Positions 1 to 11,190 of a DNA stretch of 64,000 bases are shown here, piece after piece; positions within the stretch are counted from its first letter, which is position 1, and each line of letters begins with the position of its first letter. The position numbers were made by a program, and so were the translations under genes. The notes under the pieces were generated by a model. The model ran no database searches. It was not told the origin of the DNA and saw nothing but the letters and a program-made list of their open reading frames with translations. Origin of the DNA: Straminergon stramineum (lineage: Eukaryota > Streptophyta > Bryopsida > Hypnales > Calliergonaceae); contig OY987270.1 in assembly GCA_963920665.1 (NCBI GenBank), forward strand, positions 17,324,019-17,388,018. The letters run 5' to 3'.

Positions 1-216
1 CTCCTGCCCCGCCGTATCCCAGATCTGCGCCTTGATTTCCTTCCCGTCGATCTCCATGCTCTGCGTCTGAAACTCCACCCCGATGGTAGCCTTGGAGTTC
101 AGGTTGAATTCGTTCCGGGCGTATCGGGACAAGAGGTTGGACTTCCCCACCGCGGAATCGCCAATGAGCACCACCTTAAACAGATAGTCCTCGCTCTTGT
201 CATCGTTGTACGCCAT
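1..216 (-). CDS. RABA (Rab11-type) small GTPase, first coding exon, partial
   Basis: This is the N-terminal 72 codons of a Rab GTPase of the plant RABA (Rab11) class, which regulates trans-Golgi/recycling endosome traffic to the plasma membrane and, in plants, the cell plate. The start ATG is at 216-214. Reading leftward, the P-loop GDSAVGKS lies at about residues 19-26, the switch I region ends in ATIGVEF (43-49) with the Mg-binding Thr, and the switch II motif WDTAGQE (66-72) is the last thing in the window. The Gln for GTP hydrolysis is present. No stop or frameshift is seen. The frame is open to base 1, so either the exon continues or a splice site lies just outside. The prenylated C-terminus and hypervariable region, needed to assign a subclass, are not visible. 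The [19 protein letters not shown] start is typical of plant RABA proteins. Very confident of family, less so of subclass. Confidence 0.95.
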   Translation of the reverse strand, partial: MAYNDDKSEDYLFKVVLIGDSAVGKSNLLSRYARNEFNLNSKATIGVEFQTQSMEIDGKEIKAQIWDTAGQE

Positions 217-547
217 TGTATTGTGTTCTTTTCAGATCCGCCGATCCAACAACTCCGGGTGGGTGGGGTGGGCTCTTGAATAATCTGCTACCCAAGAGAT
301 TCTGGCGCAATCCTCCTTCCAAAACACAAATGCACAGAGAAAGGAAAGGAATTGCAAGCAAGGGCCAACCCTAAGGGAGGGGAAAGGCAAGTGGAGCAAG
401 GGGGAGGACGGCAGAAGAGAAAGCAAGCGGAAACAAGGCGAGAGAGAAGGCCATACGGCGCAACAGAGAAAGCGGCGAACACTACGTCGAGGGGACCGTC
501 TGTCCGTCTCTCGCTCCAGCTGCAGCTTTCAGCCCCGCCTTTCCTCT
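217..547 (-). promoter_or_regulatory. Probable 5' leader and proximal promoter of the Rab gene
   Basis: This GC-richer stretch lies directly upstream of the Rab start codon. It is rich in purine runs on the + strand, which read as CT-rich tracts on the Rab sense strand, as is common in plant 5' leaders. No TATA box or transcription start can be fixed. The open frames here are low-complexity and do not look coding. Confidence 0.4.
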
Positions 548-886
548 CCGTGTTCAAATCTCGACAGGGTGGTACGGGTATCAAACGGGTATCAAAAGGA
601 CATACGAAGGGAGGTCGAACGGGGATCCGTAGGATAGTCTATAGGCTTCGGCGCCCGCCCTTCCTCGTCTTGTTCAAATATCGGCGAACAATGCCAGGCA
701 TCAAACGGATATCAATTGGGGATCAAGCGGGCATCAAACGGGGATCAAACGGGGATCAAACGGGGATTTTTTTATTTTTTATTTTTTTTTGAAACACATG
801 GACATCAAACAGGGATCAAATGGGGATCAAACGGGGATTTTTTTTTTTTTTTTTTTTGAAACACATGGACATCAAACGGGGATTTT
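548..886. repeat. GGGGATCAAAC / GGGTATCAAAC minisatellite with poly-T tracts
   Basis: Degenerate copies of an 11-12 base unit (GGGGATCAAAC, with variants GGGTATCAAAC and GGCATCAAAC) recur about a dozen times between 570 and 880. A higher-order block of poly-T followed by GAAACACATGGACATCAAAC occurs twice, near 783 and 855. It sits upstream of the Rab gene. The related GGGTATC motif forms a second cluster near 33.7 kb. Confidence 0.75.
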
Positions 887-3037
887 TGGTGAGTACAAAC
901 CTCTGGGACCCAAAAGTGGCATATGAAGCTATTTGTATTTCATGTTGAGAAAGCGAAGACTTTCATTTCATTTAGACTTTTGGCCTATGTCTTGTCGGCT
1001 CTAGGGAGACCCTTAAAGGACACTGAAGCCGAAACATGGTTGATGGATGACATCATTGTTCTTTGTAGAAACAAAGAATGTACCTATTGGTTCAATAATC
1101 TAAGTAGTTTTGATCACTATCTTGGTCATGGGGACCATGTCTTTTAAAGGTTAAACTAACTACACCTAATTGCAGCCAAATAAACCATTGAGAAATTTTC
1201 CTATTATTAAATTGTCTAATATTGTGTTGAATCTTGTTGGAAGTCAAAAGTGTATTTTCTTCTTATGTATTTTTCGGACACTTATGAATAAAAATATGAA
1301 TTTTCAAAGTGTTGAAGATAGGTGTATCCAAAAGCAATCCTAGGCTCTCATGTTTCCTAGAAGCAATACATTTTAGGCAAGAAGTGTAGGGTCAGTTTTA
1401 GAAAGAGGGGGCACAATGAGAAGCAATTCCCTTGGAGCAAGTGGTTAGTTTAATTACATCATAAACAAGTAAATTATGTTAGGTACTACTTTATTGCTTC
1501 TAAGACATGTAGGAAGTGCAATAGTAATCCATACTCAAAGTGCCATAAGTCAATGGATTCAATTTACCATAAATACAAAAATATTCCACTATACAATACC
1601 TCTATGCATGCTCCTTCTACGTCAAATACATAGGTTGCATCCAAAATTGGGCTTTCTACACCTCTAACATTAGACATCCACCCTCCTCGATATGTGTTTT
1701 TAGTCAATTTTGATACAATATAGTAGATGTGCTATTTATCAAAATTGCATATACAATTGCTTCTTAAGTCATAGAGGTTGAAAGTTACACTATTATTTTA
1801 TAATCTCAAAGCTTGTTTACACTTTGTTAGTCGAAGTGTGAGCAAAATCACTTTTTTTTGCTTTCTCTCACTCTTTTTTGTTTACACTAGACAAACCTTC
1901 TTGCTTACACTCCAATGACTTTGAAGGTAAGTGATGATGTTATATGGTAACTTAATTTATTATGTACTACTATTGCATTATTGCATCATGATTAATAAGC
2001 AAGCTAACTTTTGCAAATTTAAACAGTTTGAGTATAGTATTAATAATATAGAAATAACTCAAAATGTTATAATATGTCCAATGATATAATTAATTAGCTC
2101 TTTTCTAATAAAAATAAAACATGAAAATTTTGAAATTATTTTTCATTGCATAATTTAATAGAAATTAATTTTTATATGTAATTACATAAAATTTTATCCC
2201 AAGTGCTGCAATCAAAATAGGATCAAAATGATTTTGAAACAAGCAAGCTGACCATTGCTCAAGACAATACAACGTTGATGATTCCACATTGTTATAATGA
2301 AGATACCTAGATGTGAAGTTGATGAGCGTCACCTTCCTTTCATTCAAAACGAAAACCCTAAGTAAAATGCAAACAGAGATTTCTTAGTGAGCTCCTTCAA
2401 TTTCAGGACTGACTTCAGGTTTTGTAAAAAGAATTTAAGCTAGCGGATCAGCGATTTCGTTTTCAGATTCTTGAAATCCTGGTCCAGAATGAATGCGAAG
2501 CTTTTTCCAAATACTTAGAGACAAATTCCTGCGGACCGCAGTCAATTTGTGCGTTCTTCGGCTTTTTTACAAGCATATATTTGGATGCAACTTAGCGACT
2601 AGGTATTTTCTTTCCTAGTTGACGAGAAATTGAAGTTTAGTAAGGTGATTGTAGCTTGGCTTAGTTTATGCATGGTGACTTTGAACCTTTCATCAATCGC
2701 AACTTTTGAACCAAAATTTGAAATTTATAACAGGCATTTTCTTACAATTTCTACGAGCGCCGACTATACGAAGAGGTACGGCAAATCTGCCGATCAATTT
2801 TGTATATTCAACTCATAGTTGTGAGCTTTGGTGAACTTCGGAGCTTGGATGTCTCGGATTTGATGTCAAGCAATTTCTCGTTTTTGCTCTCCTAACTTAA
2901 TTATTATGGTGTGCTGCAGAACACGGTCGCGGTATTCAATGTGGCCATTAAAATTGCAATGAGGGAACTTGTGGTACTCAGAAGAGCTAGTTTCTATTCT
3001 AAAGATTGTTCTTCTTGATCCATGAAGTCAGAGTAGG
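887..3037. other. AT-rich intergenic DNA, no gene seen
   Basis: Short open frames only, none with a recognisable domain. No tRNA, terminal repeat or clear transposon coding was found. It may include the downstream flank of the decayed GDSL gene. Confidence 0.6.
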
Positions 3038-3412
3038 CCCCTTGGTGTATCCTTGTGAATAGGTGTAGAGGTTCGTTACCACATTCCACGCAGCGTATGT
3101 TGGATGTATGTTGTCAAAGATGACATGCTTCGACGGGTCAGAGCACACATCTCCACCGTCGCAGGAGCCTGGGCAACATCTTTTGTAGGCTTCGGTGAAA
3201 CTTGCACGATGATGATTGGTAAGTTACTAACAACGTTGTCTGAAAATCGCCAAAAACTTACACTAGTAGTTGTCAACTCCGAATTTCAGGAATGAAACCT
3301 AATTATCACGGAACGGTCCATGTGCCGCCCTTCACGAGCGCCTGAAATCATGCCTCTACACCTATCCCCTTGGTGTATCCTTACAAATAGGTGTAGAGGT
3401 TCGTCACCGCTT
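3038..3412. repeat. Short duplication at the 3' end of the GDSL pseudogene
   Basis: A block of about 45 bases beginning cccttggtgtatcc and running into tgtagaggttcgt occurs at 3038 and again at 3367, in the same orientation. The two copies differ by a few bases. It covers the last coding part of the GDSL-like gene, so the gene's 3' end has been partly duplicated or rearranged. Confidence 0.7.
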
Positions 3413-4770
3413 ACCATACGTTGGCCCATTTTCAAATACGTTACGAAGTGCTTTCGTCAAATCTAACATGACAATGTTGGCTCCCCCGGTGTTGAGTTCA
3501 TTCACTTTCGCTTGCAGCTTCTCATCGTGTAAGCTGGTTTCGGTGGTTGGTCGTACAGCCAGTTTCGCCATTCACGTAGAGAGTGGTGAATGGCATACAG
3601 GACATGGGCACTAGATTGTCGACCATGATGTTCATGACACCGAGCCGGTGCAAGCTGACTCCCATTTTACCAACCACTGTATCCACAAACTCGCCGATTC
3701 CCTGTGGAATTACAAAAAATTAGAAGACGGCTCGATTTCAGACGAGGCTGCGAATTAGGTAGTTGCCTGACTATTCCTGTTTGTCAAAGTCTTTTTGGCC
3801 ACAGACCAGCAATATAACTAACATATGTAGTAAATAGTAGAATAATACTCCGTACCATTTACTATAATCAAATTTTTCTACTAGAAGAGATTTTTTTCTT
3901 GAAATTTTTAAAAACTATTGGGAGGAGTGATTCTTGCCCATTAAGACTACAAGAAAAAAAATTAATTATATAGTAAAAAAAATGAGATATAAAGCAATTA
4001 AGTTAGTGCGTCTAGCAGTACTTGTAATAAATGGTTGTGTGAAATGGTGGACTTCGTACCTCGATTCCCTTGCCGTTTTGGTTGTAGTTGGTGTAGTCGT
4101 TCACTTCGATGGAGACGAGTGCTACCGATTGTGCTAAGTGAGCCCTTGTCCATGTGCCGCCCCCCAAGAGCGCCTCAAAGGTATCCACCTGCTGCTCCAA
4201 GGACCGAAATCCGTACGCATTCGTGATAGCAGCACCTCCCACGCCGAAATTGGCACCTACGTTGTTGGGATTTCCTTGTCTGTCCAAGTACTCCCATGGA
4301 GTTGGTGACGCCACCCCAAACTTGGCCGCTGCAGCAGCACATTGACGACGAATTAATTGATCAAGCAGGTTCTCCATCAATCTCGGGCACTATAATCCAT
4401 TTCATTTCTGGAACTTGTTGGATTATGGAGAATTTTCAGTGAAGAGCATAGTTATTAATGTAATCGACTTCGTTCTGACCATAGGAGGAGCGGTGGGCTG
4501 TTCCACCTTCAGGCCATGTCATCCCGTAAGGGTACTTCAGGTTTTCACCAGTGTCTGCCAAACATGCAACCAACAATTGTGCAGAGGTTATGCCCTTCTC
4601 AGAAAGCTAGCATACACATTCGTTTTTTCGAAGTGTCACATAGCAATTTTCTGCAAATTGTGTTTAAGATAAAAATTTGAAACTTTGATGTTACATGTAT
4701 AGCTATCTCCGAAAACGAAGAGGCCTTGGGCTCCGTCAGTAAACTCTGCGTTGCTCAAATAGAAGGCAAC
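3060..4770 (-). pseudogene. GDSL esterase/lipase, multi-exon, probably decayed
   Basis: Plant GDSL enzymes are secreted serine esterases/lipases. On the minus strand, pieces appear in family order. Block I LFVFGDSY lies near 4725-4700. GENLKYPYG follows in the next exon from 4554 and is joined in frame by a GT at 4694-4693 and an AG just before 4554. An exon near 4336-4060 carries PTPWEYLDRQG, ANFGVGGAAI and EVNDYTNYN. An exon at 3701-3415 carries GIGEFVDTVV and a block with NLVPMSCMPF. A last block near 3205-3070 has CCPGSCDGGDVC and the Asp/His motif FDNIHPT. Oddities are DTG changed to YTG in block I, a frame change near 3545 inside the fourth exon, no clean splice joining the last block, and the duplicated 3' end. 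A working allele with unusual introns cannot be excluded. Family call firm; pseudogene status likely. Confidence 0.8.
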
Positions 4771-7700
4771 TAATGAAAAAGGATATTACTTGGCCAATAG
4801 AGGTGTAGCTTGAAATTTATCAGCTGTTTGATCATACAGATGGAAAATTGAACACTAGTTGAAAACTAATAATTTAAGGAAGTTCAATTGAAATAAATCA
4901 ATTCATTCATCGGATTCTTCAGTCAGAAGCTGGCCTTACCGCAGTGTTTTGTAAGCAGGAAAAACACATTTGAGAAAACGCATAATAAGGCTGCATATCT
5001 GCTTCCAATGGCTGGGCGTGTCATGGAGTGCGTGCCGCTGGCCATGATCGTGCAATGGGGTATTTGGTTCCAGCTGTCCACAGCTACCGCAGTGTGCGTG
5101 GGCTTCAGCTGGCGTCGAGATGACAACAGACGTCGCCAATTTTGCAGGCAAGTTGGAATTGTTTCTCAACATCTGAATTTCTAAAATGCGAACTCCACAG
5201 ATTGAGCATCACTCCAAGATTTATAATAGGTCATGCCTAGATCAATTTGTTTATGAAGTTCTTGCTCCGGAATGGTGTAAAGATTAATTGAGGAGTCTCT
5301 CTTCTCAAATTGGGAATGGTTCTATAAACGAGAACGTTTAGGAAGTGTGACAATGATCTCTGTGCATTTCATTGCATGAGATTGGTGAAGAAGCTCTGTA
5401 ATGTGAGGTTGGTGTACATCATTGACAATCAACGTGCAGGAATTCTTGGATAATGCTCCGAGTCACAGTTGCCTGTCGCAAATGGAAATAGGTTGACATT
5501 GCACTACTGCGAACCCCGTCGTTTTTCATTCCGCAAATTCCGACCTGTGTCGCTTCTCACTTGTGTGGTCTGAAGTGACGTAATATTTGAACAGTTATGG
5601 GGCCACTCTGTTTATCGGTGAACGTACAACCAATGGGAGATGGGCTACGGACTTGAGGGAAAAGCGTTCACCTTCTTACCTTCTTTATAGTTTAGCTTAC
5701 GGTTGAAATGAGATGTGGTTCTGTAGACGGGATAAAGGAATGCGGCTTGAAAGTCGGTTTGAAATCGAGGGGTTGTTTCGGCCTTCTAGTGTTCAGACTT
5801 TCATGTCCTGGAACGTCACTGTGCTTCTGATGGGGTTCAGTTTCGAAACTAATTTCACACTGCAGCAAGTGAATCGGTGATGCACGATGAGTGAGATATT
5901 CATTTCTATGCAACTCCAAAAGGAAGTTCACTGACCTCACTCGATTCACATGAACATTACTTTTCAAATGTGTGGCAAAGTGAACGTGTGCCTGAAAATT
6001 GGTTTGCATGTCACGACAGAGACCTATCACTACTTCTTCCTATCCAAGATAGCTTACATTCACTACAGCTATGACGAAAATTTTCAGAGTTCAATGAGGA
6101 TGAACATGACGGGTAGTCAACACGTCAACAATGGTATTTTACTTTGAGACAGCGTACATGCTTCTCAGATGAAGCTCTACATTTCATACAAGAGGACGGT
6201 GAACACTTGGTCGACACAACTTCATGGTTTTCTCAGAATAAGTTCAACATCTCATACAAGCTAGCTGACAAGAAACACCTAGATAGCATAGCTTCATGGG
6301 TTACTAAGTTTTCACATTCAGAAGTAGCTACAACCACACAGTATTCCACGACCTGCAAAACCATTTTGCTACACCTTGAGTTCAATTAGTTCCAATTCAA
6401 GATGCCAAGTTTCCTTCACAAGGCTGACTACAAAAAAGTGATTTCAGATAAACTAGACGAACGACAAGGAAACGTCTCTAAAATCACAACAAGTTCATTT
6501 TTTAGCAAAATACATGAACTGAAAAGTATGGAACACCTCTAAAACTTCAACATACAGAAAACAAAAATTCAGAAGCAATGGCAGAATCATGCTTCGTCAC
6601 ATTCGCTTTCTTCTTTTTCCATCCTGTTTTACGAGACTACTCTACAACTCTGATGCTTCGGGTTCTGAGAATCTCTGGAAACTGGGGTCCACTTCATCCA
6701 TCAGCAGACGACCTTTCAATCCAAACCACTCAGAGTTACTCTACTCACAAAAAATAAAAGGTTTATAAGTAACGACATTCACATGTCACTTGCTAGTGCG
6801 TCACATGAGAGTACAACTATGTTCAGAAAAGATAAATTCATGGACACGACGAGAGTCTCAAACAAGCACTTGTTTCGAGAAGAATCACAAATTAAAAATA
6901 GGAAGTCCACTTCCACTTTCAATGGTTGACTACGGTATGTTGGAAAAATAATTTAAATCGCTCTGAAGTGCACGGTATGATTTCTATTTTCCGCTGCTAC
7001 CTTTATGTTACATATTTCGAAACTCCCAACATGATTTCCTTCAACTTCAGCAAATGTAGAAGCTACAACTTCCTGATTCTCTGCCTCCATCAAATTAATA
7101 GGATCACATAAACGACAGAACAACTTTCTCTTCATAACAACCTCATGCATACCTGGGAGTTGGGCTTCAAATCCACTTCCTTGTAGCCTGCTCGTATGTA
7201 CAGTGGACAACTTAATTCAAGAGCAACAACAGAAGTTGTAACCATGCTAGCACTGTGCTCAGCGTGTCCACAATTAACATCAGATGATGCAAAACTGCAT
7301 CAAAGAAAATTGAAGCACACAGTTATGCAACGTACACAATGCACACTCGAGGATACTAAATCCTCCAGAGTCCTCTGATTCTCCCCTTTCTACTGAATCC
7401 CATTACCAAAAACATTTCCTATCTTCCAATGCACCCGATAAATCTCCACCATGCGAATTAGATATTACCATGCCTTCATAGAATGTTTGCCGGGTGGTCA
7501 TTTTGCCATTCTGTAGTCCTACAGCCTAGTGAAAGGAAGGATGAGCAATTCGTTCCATAGCCCAGTGAAAAACTTCATTATGAAAACTTAAAACTTCGGA
7601 GTCTCAGTCCTATCCAATGAAGCACAGATTGCATAGCCAGAACAACAGACTCCTTTTCTGTGGGAATCCCCTTTGCTCCCATAGTAGAAATTATATTTTG

Positions 7701-7889
7701 TCCAAACTCATCTGAAATAACAAACTTCAAACAACGATGTCATTCACTTGCAAGAAAGGAACACATTTACCAAGAAATAACTCACTCTTGCGTAGGCTTC
7801 TTCATGTTTCCGGGTTTCATTCCTTGGCCCATTACAAATGCCCTCTTCCAAATGTCTAAAACAAAGTTGAAAATTTTCTATCAAGGTTG
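4771..7889. other. Intergenic DNA, no recognisable gene
   Basis: Moderately AT-rich. Open frames are short and match no family I know. It lies between the 5' end of the GDSL-like gene and the 3' end of the dioxygenase-like gene, so it may hold the promoter of the former. A weak 68-72 base tandem repeat lies at 6163-6303. Confidence 0.5.
6163..6303. repeat. Weak two-copy tandem repeat, period about 68-72
   Basis: The segment tctcagat...tcatacaag at 6163 is echoed by tctcagaa...tcatacaag at 6231, and cttcatgg recurs at 6220 and 6292. Copies are diverged. Confidence 0.45.
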
Positions 7890-9908
7890 CTACTTCGCTT
7901 TCTTTAACTTTGATTTCACTATTTCTTTGACGCCTCTCACTTTTCTACTAATGTCTATCCCTTGTGCTTGCATTCTATTTAACTTCTTCATTCTTTGAAC
8001 TAAACTATCACTGACTTGTAGGGACATTCCTACTCTAGTGTACTTTGGATTTGTCATGGATGCAACAGTACTGTGGAAATCATTTTTACCCCGCCAAATA
8101 ATTTCAACAACACCATCGCAAGCATTGAAATCAACGTACACTTTGTAACTACTTGATAAGAATTGACCCCCTTCAGTTTTAAAACCTTTTTTTTGGCTTG
8201 CTAAGCAACCAGTAAGGGAACACGTCGGTGCCCACATACCATATGTGTAAGAATTAAAATCCCTGTCTTGATGCATGGAATTACTAAAATCTTTCATGGT
8301 GTAGGTTAAGTTACTACAAAATGCTCCATCTTCAGAGCGCAAGCTGTTGAATTCTGTTTCGAGTAAAGTTGGAACTTCCACGCTTTCTACTTCCTCTCTT
8401 GTCTGCTAAAAAAGGGATGGTGCCAAGCTGCAAAATTTCTTACCAAAAAAGGAAGAAATATCTGGTAGCAATTCTTGCTCGGACTTCCAATTTTCAAGGC
8501 TAGAAGCCAAACCTTGCATCCATCTATGAGGAACATAGCGGCCAAGAATAAAACCCCTATCCGAGCCTGCCATCCAGAAATCAACACCTAATGAATTAAA
8601 ATGTATTTTCAAAATTGAGAAAGAATGGAAACAACTAATGTTGTACTTGGTATTCAAAAGAGATTTACATTATTTACGAAATATGAAACATACCTGCTCA
8701 CCAACCAACTGCATACATCTCACCCGTTTTCTGTGCTCTATTACAAGTCACCAAACTTGTGCCTTTTGCAATGCTCATAAGCGTGGATGTTACTTTCTCA
8801 GTTTCTTCATATTCATCAACCGTCATCTTCTCAAAAGGTAAAAATTTGACAACAAGTACAATTTCTTTTGTACTCTTATCTTGAATGGCAACTGTTCCAT
8901 GATGGATACGGAAGTAATCATCAAGAATGGAATCCACATACAATCCGTCAAGATCCTCATAGTTTCGTTGTTTTTGAACTACATAAGCCCCTACATTTCA
9001 CACATTAAATCATTAGAACAGAATTGAACCCAAAAGACTTCATCAAGATCTTCATGAACCGAAATTTAAAAGAAAATTTTAAAATTACTTATTTATTCAC
9101 CTAAATTTAAGAAAAGCTTCTTTTATGGCAAAAAAGAACAAAATGTGTCAACAAATATGGCTTGCATGGAAGAAATTAAAGACTACAAACAAAAAGAGCA
9201 ATAATTTGGATACGAATGACCTGTCACCAAAGCATGTGACAATAGTTTAAATTAAAATGAACATAACCATCATGTTCGTTATCGGAGAATTACCTTTCAC
9301 TTTTGATCGCACACCTTCAAATTCTCCAATCCTTTTTGTTGTCAAAGAAGCTTTCACATAATCTTTCTGTTTCTTCCTTTTCTTTGAATGCGCCAAGTTT
9401 TCTTTTCTGTACATTCAAATCAATCCATTAAAATAAGATTATGTTTTTGTGTTTGAGATTCAATTCTTCGAAAACTCAAATATGCAAGCTACTTGCTTCT
9501 CTCCCTCTACAATTGTGAAAAATGACAATTCAGTGGGATTAACAAACGTTAAAAGCCAATTGCTTTTCTGTTGCTCTAATCCCTCAGAATTTCGAAAATA
9601 ACAATGAAAATGAGGTAAGGCCAATTGCCAACTCTCATTCCTCAATTCATTTTACCACTTCACAAAAACAACGGTTAAAGCTTTAAGGCCAATTGCCTAA
9701 TGCCTTTTCAACCGATTGATTAGCGAAGTCACGGAGTTGGGGAGCGTAAAGGCCAATTGCCTTAATGCTCCCCTCACCCATTCTATAAAATCCATTGAAA
9801 AACAGTTCATCCACAACCATCAATTCACAACTGGAACAAATGTGAATAAAGAAAACTAGTGATAGAGTATTCCACTTGAACTTACCCGATGCTTCTGTGA
9901 TCGGCCAT
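7890..9908 (-). pseudogene. Fungal TET/JBP-like 2-oxoglutarate/Fe(II) dioxygenase, four exons, two in-frame stops
   Basis: A spliced model on the minus strand joins 9908-9886, 9406-9294, 8990-8694 and 8566-7890 with GT/AG sites in matching phase, giving about 369 residues. A basic stretch KKRKKQK at residues 16-22 resembles a nuclear localisation signal. The C-terminal half has the hallmarks of an Fe(II)/2-oxoglutarate dioxygenase: HQD at 243-245, a distal His at 309 (DFHST) and an Arg at 322 (YTRVG), plus YTYGMWAP, GGQF and VDFNACDGVVEIIW. From memory of the family, this pattern is that of fungal proteins called the oxygenase domain of the 2OGFeDO superfamily, relatives of the TET/JBP enzymes that oxidise methylated pyrimidines. 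Two stops interrupt it: TGA at codon 143 (CGA to TGA would explain it) and TAG at codon 198 (8408-8406). An alternative splice (donor in GTTGGT, acceptor before GTGTTG) would bypass the first but not the second. The first exon (7 codons) is the least certain. Confidence 0.65.
9551..9762. repeat. Four palindrome-like GGCCAATTGCC units in the dioxygenase first intron
   Basis: AAGGCCAATTGCC or a close variant occurs at about 9551, 9617, 9685 and 9749, spaced 64-68 bases. Flanks of the last two (for example AGCGTAAAGG and CCTTAATGCT) extend the inverted symmetry. The copies differ between the cores, so this is an old tandem array or a series of inserted hairpins. Confidence 0.65.
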
Positions 9909-10690
9909 ATGCAAAATTAGGTCCAAAATGCAATTCCTACACATATACAATCGACTTCTTAGAATCATGCCTTCTTGGATCTCGTATGAATGCAAATAAA
10001 GCCAAAAACATTCATTACATACTCTAAAAAACCACATGCCTCTAAAACTCCTAATTCCCTTCATTACATTCTTACATTGTCATTAGAACTCCTTTTCAAC
10101 GCAATTAATTCTTGACAAAAGAACGAGTAGTTGAGGTTTTTGGTTTTCCAAATAATGAAGATTACCAGTGTCATCTACTTTATTTGCCCAAAATATTCAA
10201 AACATATTTGGAAGTTCCTTCAATGATGTGCTACTTCGGAGATAAGGTTCTTTCGCTTCACTTCTATTTCAAACCAGTTGCTTAAAAAATTCAAAGTGAA
10301 GACAAATTGAAAACACAAGAAACTCCCTCTTCATGGAAACAAAACTTTTCAACGTGCCTGTGGCAGCAACTGTAGTCTACGCAGAAAATGAACTTCAATA
10401 ATTCATTAGTTACACTAATGCATTGCTTGGCATTGAAAATATTAGTCGTACTTTCACCGATGACATCATTCGACGATACCCCTCATCCTCTGAATGGAAA
10501 CACAGTTAAAGAAAGGAATTCAAATGGAAATTTGGCCAATTAAAACTTTCGCTTCACCTTGTCATCGATACATGCATTTCTTGTCAAAAAGCTCAAACAA
10601 ACACTGTTCACTTCAAGTAAGGTAAACCAACCCATGACAAGCAAAATACCTAATTCGAAGATCTAAAAAACCACCCATTATAGTCTTACA
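9909..10690. other. Upstream flank of the dioxygenase-like gene
   Basis: No other gene seen. The promoter and any 5' untranslated exon of the dioxygenase-like gene should lie here. No TATA box stands out. Confidence 0.4.
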
Positions 10691-10699
10691 CAAACCCAT

Positions 10700-11190
10700 G
10701 GTAGTTTGTTTTTTTATAAATGAGATTAAGACTACATTAGGTTGATTTGTAACCATAATCTTGTCTTGGGAGATGGTCATGGAGTTATTAGTGACTGTCA
10801 TAGGGCACTTACACCATTCAAGTGTAAATTGGTCATAAAAAGTTATTTTTTTATTCCTTCTTCTCATGGCCATGTTAGGAAATGTTGTAGCCATGTTAGA
10901 AAATGTTGTGATTACTTTAGGTGGTAAGATGACCATTATGGAAACCCTTTCTGCTGGTTTGGGGTATTCTATGGACTTCGTTGAGCCAATTAGGTTGTGC
11001 ACTTCAAAAATTGATAAAAAAATTCTTACCTTGTCAAAAAAAAAATTTCAATTCCTTCCTTCAATTCTCACACATGTATATGGATGGAAAAAAATCTGAA
11101 TCATTTTGCTGATGGCAACAGTTCAGACTAGTCATTATGCTTGTCATAGGCAGGTTTATCTTACATGCCCCTCAGCTATTGCTTGTGCCA
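10700..11190 (+). repeat. Dispersed non-coding repeat, copy A
   Basis: This stretch aligns by eye over more than 400 bases with 50,880-51,345 in the same orientation. Shared landmarks in order: a gtcatagg...cactta block, aagttattt...tattc, ggccatgtta, ttagaaaatgttgtga, gatgaccat, acttcaaaaatt, tatggatgga or its variant, and taggttta(t)cttaca. Identity is roughly 65-75 percent. Neither copy has a long open frame, so this is an old repeat family of unknown class. Confidence 0.6.

Noticed and set aside
352..792. 146-residue basic open frame upstream of the Rab gene
   Set aside because: It runs through the promoter/leader side and the GGGGATC minisatellite, with no domain and low complexity.
8387..8657. 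A separate small gene on the minus strand in another frame of the dioxygenase exon 4
   Set aside because: The conserved reading through AGSDRGFILGRYVPH is in the dioxygenase frame; the alternative frame shows no family.
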